Shown here one piece after another: positions 58,634-64,000 of a stretch of DNA of 64,000 nucleotides. Location: the NCBI GenBank assembly GCA_046598415.1, contig JBKJIG010000105.1:1-64000 (forward strand). Direction: 5' to 3'. The translations under genes and the position numbers were made by a program. The notes beneath the pieces were generated by a model, which did not search any database, was not told the origin of the DNA, and was given only the letters and a program-made list of their open reading frames with translations. Positions within the stretch are counted from its first letter, which is position 1. Each line of letters opens with the position of its first letter. This stretch comes from VFJZ01 sp046598415 (GTDB taxonomy: Bacteria > Actinomycetota > Thermoleophilia > Gaiellales > F1-60-MAGs149).

Positions 58634-59970
58634 TGCAGGGTCCGACCTATGCCTCGCCGCGCGCCGACTCGATCCTGCTCGACTTCGACGGCGCGCGCGC
58701 CGACATCGCCGACTACGAGGCCGTGGGCGGGTACAAGACCGCCCTCGCCCAGGCCGCGCGGCCGTTCGACGAGTTCGTGCAGGAGCTCAAGGACTCGGGC
58801 CTGCGCGGACGCGGCGGCGCCGGCTTCCCGACCGGCATGAAGGTGTCGTTCATCGGCAAGGGCACGCGCTTTCTCGTCGTCAACGCCGACGAGTCCGAGC
58901 CCGGCACGTTCAAGGACCGCGAGCTGATGCTGCGCAACCCGCACGCCCTGATCGAGGGCTGCATCATGCTCTGCAACGCCATCGACTCGCGCTCCGCCTA
59001 CATCTTCATCCGCGGCGAGTACGCGACCGAGGCGGAGGAGCTGGACGCGGCCGTCGCGCAGGCCTACGCGCGCGGCTATCTGGGCGCCGCGCTGCCGGGC
59101 GCGCCCGGGGCGGTCGACATCTACGTGCACCGCGGCGCCGGCGCCTACATCTGCGGCGAGGAGACGGCGCTGCTGGCGGCCCTCAACGGCGAGCGCGGTC
59201 AGCCGACGGCGAAGCCGCCGTTCCCAGCCGTCTCCGGCGCCTGGAAGAGTCCGACGCTGCTCAACAACGTCGAGACGGTGATGACCGTGCCGTACATCTT
59301 CGCGATGGGGGCCGAGCGCTACGCAGCGATTCGCACCGAGCAGACCACCGGTACGCGCGTCATGTCGCTGTCCGGTCACGTGCAGCGCCCGGGCAACTAC
59401 GAGCTGCCCGTCACCGCCACCTACCGCGACCTGATCGAGGGTTGCGGCGGCGGGGTCGCGGGCGGCCGCCCGATGAAGTGCTTCATCCCCGGGGGCTCGT
59501 CGGCGCCGATCCTGATGCCCGACGACCTCGACGTGCAGATCGCGGTCGAGACCGTGGCCGCCGCCGGCTCGATGGCCGGCTCGGGCGCCGTGATCGTCAT
59601 GGACGACCGCACCAGCATGGTGCACCTCGCCCTGCGCGTGGCCGACTTCTACCGCCACGAGTCGTGCGGCAAGTGCACGCCGTGCCGCGAGGGCACGCGG
59701 TGGATGGTCGAGCTGCTGAAGCGCGTCGCGTCGGGCGCGGCGCAGCCGCACGAGATCGACCTGCTGGTCGAGATGTGCGACCGCATCGAGGGCAACTGCC
59801 TGTGCCCCCTCGGCGACGCCTGCGCGATGGCGGTGCGCTCGTACCTGAAGCACTTCCGCGAGGAGTTCGACGCCTGCCTCGGCGGCGTCGGCGTGCCCGA
59901 ATCGCTGTCGTCGCCGTTCGGCGCGCTGTACCCCGAGTTGAAGCGCAACCTGCCGCTGGTGCCCGCCTGA
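58633..59970 (+). CDS. nuoF: NADH-quinone oxidoreductase subunit F
   Basis: A 445-residue NADH-binding subunit with FMN and cluster N3. GLRGRGGAGFPTGMKVSFIG is the NADH/FMN site, VNADESEPGTFKDRELM the FMN loop, and HRGAGAYICGEETALL the second nucleotide motif. N3 ligands are in ESCGKCTPCREGT and CLCPLGD. Length is standard. Entry point of electrons in the N-module with NuoE and NuoG. Confidence 0.97.
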   Translation: MQGPTYASPRADSILLDFDGARADIADYEAVGGYKTALAQAARPFDEFVQELKDSGLRGRGGAGFPTGMKVSFIGKGTRFLVVNADESEPGTFKDRELMLRNPHALIEGCIMLCNAIDSRSAYIFIRGEYATEAEELDAAVAQAYARGYLGAALPGAPGAVDIYVHRGAGAYICGEETALLAALNGERGQPTAKPPFPAVSGAWKSPTLLNNVETVMTVPYIFAMGAERYAAIRTEQTTGTRVMSLSGHVQRPGNYELPVTATYRDLIEGCGGGVAGGRPMKCFIPGGSSAPILMPDDLDVQIAVETVAAAGSMAGSGAVIVMDDRTSMVHLALRVADFYRHESCGKCTPCREGTRWMVELLKRVASGAAQPHEIDLLVEMCDRIEGNCLCPLGDACAMAVRSYLKHFREEFDACLGGVGVPESLSSPFGALYPELKRNLPLVPA

Positions 59971-62255
59971 TGGCAACGACCGAGGCAGTCACGGTGACCG
60001 TCACCTTCGACGGCCGCGAGGTGCAGGTCCCGGCCGGCACGCCGCTGGTCGTGGCGGCCGCGCACGCGGGCGTCGAGATCCCGGTCTTCTGCTACGAGCC
60101 CCGGCTCGGTCCGCCCGTCGGCGCCTGTCGCATGTGCCTGGTCGAGGTGGAGATGGGCGGCCGCCCGATGCCGAAGCTGCAGGCGGCCTGCACCATGACG
60201 GCCGCCGACGGCATGATCGTGCGCGGCGCGGCCACGTCCGCGAAGGCCGCGGAGGGCCAGGACGCGGTCCTCGAGTTCCTGCTCCTCAACCACCCGCTCG
60301 ACTGCCCGGTCTGCGACAAGGGCGGCGAGTGCCCGTTGCAGGACCTGGCGTTCCGGTACGGCCCCGGCAAGAGCCGCATGACGCTGGCGAAGCGCACGTA
60401 CGAGAAGCCGCTGCCGATCTCGCCGTCGATCGTGCTCGACCGCGAGCGCTGCATCCTCTGCTACCGCTGCACGCGGTTCTCGTCCGACGTGGCCGAGGAT
60501 GGCGAGCTGATCGCGCGCGAGCGCGACGCGCACAGCGTCATCGCCACGTTCCAGGAGCGCCCGTACGTCGGCGCGTTCTCGGGCAACGTCACGGAGCTGT
60601 GCCCGGTCGGCGCCCTGCTGCCGACGCCTTACCGGTTCAAGGCGCGTCCGTGGGAGATCGTCAACGTGCCGTCGGTCTGCGGCGGCTGCGCGGTCGGCTG
60701 CAACACGTGGGCGACCGTTCGCGAGGGCCACACCGAGCGCGTGCTGTCGCGCAACCATCCCGAGGTCGACGAGGGCTGGCTCTGCGACCGCGGCCGGTTC
60801 GCCCGCCACGAGCCGCTCGCCGACCGCCTGAGCGAGCCGCTGATGCGCTCCGAGTCGGGTCTCGCGCCCGTCTCGTGGGACGAGGCGACGCGCACCATCG
60901 GCCAGCGCCTGCGCCATGCCGACGCCATCGGCGGCCCGGGCTCCGTGGCCATCGTCACGGGCGGCGACCTCACCAACGAGGAGGCCTACGCCTGGGGCCG
61001 CATCGCGGGCGACGTCCGCGCGCTGACCGCCTCCGGGCCGATCGCGGCTGCCGGTGCCTGGGAGACGCTCGACCCGTACCTGGCCCGCATCGACGACCTC
61101 GACCGCGCCGATGTGATCGCCGTCGTCGGCGACGGCGACGTCGCGGATCGCGGCGGTGTGCTCGACCTGCGCATCCGCAAGGCCCGCCGCCGCGGCGCCC
61201 ACGTGATGGTCGTCGGCCCGGGCGGCTCGCTGCTCGACCGCGACGCCGGCACCGTGCGCCAGACGGCCGGCGCCTCGACGGCCCACGCCCTCGCCGGGCT
61301 CGTCCGCGACCCCGGCGCGCTCGCCGGCGCGGCCTTCCCGGTGCTGATCGTCACCGACCCGGTCGACACCGCCGCCATCGCCGCGGCCGCGCACGCCCTC
61401 GGCCTGCGCGAGCGCGGTGGCGTGCTGCCGCTGCCCACCGGCGCGAACGAGCGGGGCGCCCGCCTCTGCGGCCTGGCCGGCGGCGGCGACGAGGTGCTGG
61501 CCGCCATCGAGGCCGGCACCGTCCAGACGCTGGTGCTGGTCGGCGTCGATCCGACGGCCGAGTGGCCCGAGGCCGACCGCTGGCAGATGGCGCTCGCGCA
61601 GCTGCGCCAGGTGATCGCCATCTCGCCGTTCGTGAACACGTCGGTCTCGTGGAGCCACATCGTGCTGCCGCAGGCCGTCGACGACGAGCGCGAGGGCACC
61701 GTGACGAACCTCGAGGGGCGCATCCAGCGCCTCCGGCCCGCCACCACGCCGCCGAGCGGCGTACCCGACCTGGCGGCCTGCGTGGCCATCGCCTCGCACC
61801 TCGGCATCGAGATCTCGCCGGCGGCGTCGAACGCGTACGGCCAGCTGGCGGCCGAGCTCGGCATCCCGCTCACGTGGAGCGAGCTGAACGGCCGCGCACC
61901 GCTGCCCGCCCGCCCGCGCGACCCCGTCGCCGCGCCGTCCGGCGCCCCCGCGGCGGCCGAGCCCGGGCCGGCTGCGCCGGGACGCTTCACGCTGATCGCG
62001 CCGCGGCCGCTCTTCTCGGGTGTCGCGGTCGAGCGCACGGCGGCGCTCGCGCACCAGCGCGCGCCCTGGGTGATGCTCAACCACGCCGACGCCGCCCGGC
62101 TGGGCGTCTCCGAGCACGACGCCGTCACCGTGCGCCACGCGGGTGGCGACCACACGGGGCCGCTGCGCACGTCGCGCCGGCTGCGCGCCGGTGCGGTCCG
62201 GATCAACTGGGGCGGCCCGCCGGTCGCCGGTGAGGCGGAGGTCGTCCCCGGCTGA
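59970..62255 (+). CDS. nuoG: NADH-quinone oxidoreductase subunit G
   Basis: A 761-residue subunit. N-terminal [2Fe-2S] domain (CYEPRLGPPVGACRMCLVEV, then CTM), the His-Cys cluster (HPLDCPVCDKGGECPLQD), a 4Fe-4S pair (CILCYRCTRFSSDV; TELCPVGAL) and the extra N7-type motif CGGCAVGCNTW. The remaining 500 residues are a molybdopterin-like domain that has lost its cofactor site, ending in an Ala/Pro linker and a C-terminal beta domain. Overlaps nuoF and nuoH by one base. Confidence 0.95.
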   Translation: MATTEAVTVTVTFDGREVQVPAGTPLVVAAAHAGVEIPVFCYEPRLGPPVGACRMCLVEVEMGGRPMPKLQAACTMTAADGMIVRGAATSAKAAEGQDAVLEFLLLNHPLDCPVCDKGGECPLQDLAFRYGPGKSRMTLAKRTYEKPLPISPSIVLDRERCILCYRCTRFSSDVAEDGELIARERDAHSVIATFQERPYVGAFSGNVTELCPVGALLPTPYRFKARPWEIVNVPSVCGGCAVGCNTWATVREGHTERVLSRNHPEVDEGWLCDRGRFARHEPLADRLSEPLMRSESGLAPVSWDEATRTIGQRLRHADAIGGPGSVAIVTGGDLTNEEAYAWGRIAGDVRALTASGPIAAAGAWETLDPYLARIDDLDRADVIAVVGDGDVADRGGVLDLRIRKARRRGAHVMVVGPGGSLLDRDAGTVRQTAGASTAHALAGLVRDPGALAGAAFPVLIVTDPVDTAAIAAAAHALGLRERGGVLPLPTGANERGARLCGLAGGGDEVLAAIEAGTVQTLVLVGVDPTAEWPEADRWQMALAQLRQVIAISPFVNTSVSWSHIVLPQAVDDEREGTVTNLEGRIQRLRPATTPPSGVPDLAACVAIASHLGIEISPAASNAYGQLAAELGIPLTWSELNGRAPLPARPRDPVAAPSGAPAAAEPGPAAPGRFTLIAPRPLFSGVAVERTAALAHQRAPWVMLNHADAARLGVSEHDAVTVRHAGGDHTGPLRTSRRLRAGAVRINWGGPPVAGEAEVVPG

Positions 62256-63244
62256 TGGTCGACGGGTTCTACATCACCGCCATCAAGGGGTTCGCGCTCG
62301 TGAACCTGCTGATGGGCTTCTTCGCCGTCATGACGTGGGTGGAGCGCCGCCTGATCGGGCGCTTCCAAGTGCGCCTCGGTCCCAACCGGGTCGGGCCGTA
62401 CGGCCTGCTCCAGCCCATCGCCGACCTCGGCAAGCTGCTGCGCAAGCAGTCGATGATCCCCGACGGCGCGCGGCCGCGGCTGTACCTGCTGGCGCCGTTC
62501 GTCTCGCTGTTCTGCGCGATCGGCGCGTTCGGCCTGATGCCCTTCGGCGGGCTCGCGACGGTGCCCGGCACCGACATCCGGTTCCACCTGTACATGGCCG
62601 ACTCCAACGTGGCCCTGCTGTTCGTGGCCGCGCTCGGGTCGCTCGGCTTCTACGGGCTGCTGATCGGCGGCTGGGCGTCGGGCTCCAAGTACTCGCTGCT
62701 CGGCGGCATGCGCGCCATCGCGCAGCTGGTCTCCTACGAGGTGGCGTTCACGCTGGCCGTGATCGGCGTCGTCATCCACTCCGGCTCGCTGTCGTTCATC
62801 GAGATCGCGCAGAAGCAGGACAACTGGGTCTGGTACATCGTGCCCCAGTTCGTCGGCTTCCTCGTGTTCATGGTGGCGGCCGTGGCCGAGTCGAACCGGC
62901 CGCCGTTCGACCTGCCCGAGGCGGACGGCGAGGTCGTCGCCGGCTACCACACGGAGTACGGCGGCATGCGGTTCGCGATGTTCGCCAACGCCGAGTTCAT
63001 CAACGCCATCACGCTGTCGGCGCTGGCTGCCGTGCTGTTCCTGGCCGGCCCGGCCGGACCGGTGCTGCCGGGCCCGATCTGGATGCTGCTCAAGACGGGC
63101 TTCTTCCTCTTCATCTTCATCTGGCTGCGCGCCACCGTGCCCCGCGTGCGGTTCGACCAGCTGATGTCACTGGGGTGGAAGGTGCTGCTGCCGGCCGCCA
63201 CGCTCAACCTCATCGTCACCGCGTTCTTCGTGGTCTACGGATAA
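62255..63244 (+). CDS. nuoH: NADH-quinone oxidoreductase subunit H
   Basis: A 329-residue membrane subunit at the quinone chamber, eight helices. WVERRLIGRFQVRLGPNRVG and PYGLLQPIADLGKLLRKQ are the diagnostic N-terminal stretch, then VSYEVAFTLAVIGVVIHSG, AESNRPPFDLPEADGEVVAG and HTEYGGMRFAMF. The Glu-rich loop that carries protons toward the antiporter chain is intact. Confidence 0.97.
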   Translation: MVDGFYITAIKGFALVNLLMGFFAVMTWVERRLIGRFQVRLGPNRVGPYGLLQPIADLGKLLRKQSMIPDGARPRLYLLAPFVSLFCAIGAFGLMPFGGLATVPGTDIRFHLYMADSNVALLFVAALGSLGFYGLLIGGWASGSKYSLLGGMRAIAQLVSYEVAFTLAVIGVVIHSGSLSFIEIAQKQDNWVWYIVPQFVGFLVFMVAAVAESNRPPFDLPEADGEVVAGYHTEYGGMRFAMFANAEFINAITLSALAAVLFLAGPAGPVLPGPIWMLLKTGFFLFIFIWLRATVPRVRFDQLMSLGWKVLLPAATLNLIVTAFFVVYG

Positions 63245-63255
63245 GGCGGCCGCGC

Positions 63256-63813
63256 ATGCTCGATCAGGTCAAGGGATTCAGCGTCACGCTCCGGCATCTC
63301 TTCCGGACGCCCGTCACGCAGCGCTACCCGGAGTACAAGCGGCCCGTCTACCCACGGTTCCGCGGCCGGCACCAGCTGCACCGCCACGAGAACGGGCTCG
63401 AGAAGTGCGTTGGCTGCTCGTTGTGCGCGGCCGCGTGCCCGTCCGACTGCATCCGCGTCGTGCCCGCCGAGAACACCGTCGACAATCGCGTCTCGGCCGG
63501 CGAGCGATACGCCCGCATCTACGAGATCAACATGGCCCGGTGCATCTTCTGCGGGTACTGCGAGCTGGCGTGCCCGTTCGACGCCATCACGCTCGGCAAC
63601 GATTTCGAGCTGTCCGAGATCTCGCGCGAGGCACTGGTGTACACGAAGGAGATGCTGCTCGAAAAGCCCCTGCGGCGGACGCCGTCGAAGGCGATCGACG
63701 TGTTCGACCATCCCGTGCAGGAGATGGAGGCCGCGCTCGGCATGTACGAGATCGTGACGGCCACCAACCCCGAGGGCACGCCGGGCGACGATGAAGTCAA
63801 GGGGCTCTGGTAG
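63256..63813 (+). CDS. nuoI: NADH-quinone oxidoreductase subunit I
   Basis: A 185-residue ferredoxin-like subunit with clusters N6a and N6b: CVGCSLCAAACPSDCI and CIFCGYCELACPFDAI. The N-terminal LRHLFRTPVTQRYPEYKRPV docks to the membrane arm. ATG 63256, 11 bases after the nuoH stop. C-terminal tail YEIVTATNPEGT is longer than in E. coli, as in other actinobacteria. Confidence 0.96.
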   Translation: MLDQVKGFSVTLRHLFRTPVTQRYPEYKRPVYPRFRGRHQLHRHENGLEKCVGCSLCAAACPSDCIRVVPAENTVDNRVSAGERYARIYEINMARCIFCGYCELACPFDAITLGNDFELSEISREALVYTKEMLLEKPLRRTPSKAIDVFDHPVQEMEAALGMYEIVTATNPEGTPGDDEVKGLW

Positions 63814-64000
63814 TGGCAACCGTCGTCTGGTTCGTCGCCTCGGCCGCCGCCATCGCGTGTGCCCTCGCGGTCATCCTGCAGCGCAACCCGTTCATCGCGG
63901 CGATCGCGCTGCTGGGCAACCTCGCGTCGCTGGCGACGCTGTTCGTCCTGCTGCAATCCGACTTCGTGGCGGCCGCGCAGATCATCGTCTACGCCGGCGC
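63813..64000 (+). CDS. nuoJ: NADH-quinone oxidoreductase subunit J, 5' part only
   Basis: GTG 63813 overlaps the nuoI stop by one base; the gene runs off the window after 62 codons. The visible part has two hydrophobic helices (VVWFVASAAAIACALAVIL; AAIALLGNLASLATLFVLL) and the NuoJ segment SDFVAAAQIIVYAG, which ends at the pi-bulge helix region. The order nuoA-J up to here is standard; nuoK-N presumably follow. Confidence 0.92.
   Translation, partial: MATVVWFVASAAAIACALAVILQRNPFIAAIALLGNLASLATLFVLLQSDFVAAAQIIVYAG

Overview
The window is very GC-rich DNA with dense, mostly co-directional gene blocks, many GTG starts, 1-8 base stop/start overlaps and few gaps. The gene content is chromosomal housekeeping plus varied catabolism: complex I, a 2-oxoacid dehydrogenase with its own lipoylation enzymes, GroES/GroEL under CIRCE elements, a DtxR-type metal regulator, class II aldolase and a Pit phosphate transporter. 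This suits a high-GC actinobacterium. A deep lineage such as Thermoleophilia is my inference from the gene mix and apparently leaderless starts, not something shown directly. There is no phage, IS element, CRISPR array or rRNA operon.

Layout. 1-5003: end of a MaoC-type hydratase gene, a CoA ligase, a broken subtilase and a shortened FAD-oxidase relative. 5007-8511 (minus): small protein, penicillin-acylase-type hydrolase and EamA transporter in one operon. 8530-15856: small proteins, an ornithine-cyclodeaminase relative, a DUF6941-like protein, a Rieske fusion protein, a DenD/SDR pair, a GMC oxidoreductase and an Asp/Glu racemase relative. 15857-16439: composite repeat locus 1. 16440-21306: aldolase, Pit, aminotransferase, ArsR-SRPBCC regulator. 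21406-21478: tRNA-Arg with a GCG anticodon. 21575-29629: membrane glycosyltransferases, YgfZ, PAP2, methyltransferases and a DDAH-like hydrolase. 29713-31664: groEL/groES. 31774-36685: MFS, ASCH protein, hydroxyacid dehydrogenase, zinc ribbon and ABC exporter. 36721-44166: E1alpha-E1beta-E2-lipB-VOC-lipA-repeat protein-hydrolase. 44163-46113: NAD epimerase relative, DtxR regulator and a membrane protein. 46114-46710: composite repeat locus 2, inverted relative to locus 1. 46711-53804: M20 peptidase, XRE/J-like protein, FMO, two SDRs, agmatinase relative and a secreted protein. 53817-55155: A-type Fe-S carrier, 5-FCL and a shrunken GrpB. 55381-64000: nuoA to nuoJ, running off the end.

The genes link in several ways. 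LipB and LipA would lipoylate the E2 made by the same operon. The Fe-S carrier and the MidA-type methyltransferase are families tied to complex I maturation, but this NuoD has Thr where mitochondrial NDUFS2 carries the methylated Arg. The most distinctive signals are non-coding. Many genes have a -10-like hexamer ending 6-9 bases before the start codon (leaderless geometry). Three divergent pairs have start codons only 18-19 bases apart, with -10 hexamers overlapping on opposite strands. Two copies of a roughly 580-base composite repeat fill the two longest intergenic gaps, both between convergent genes.
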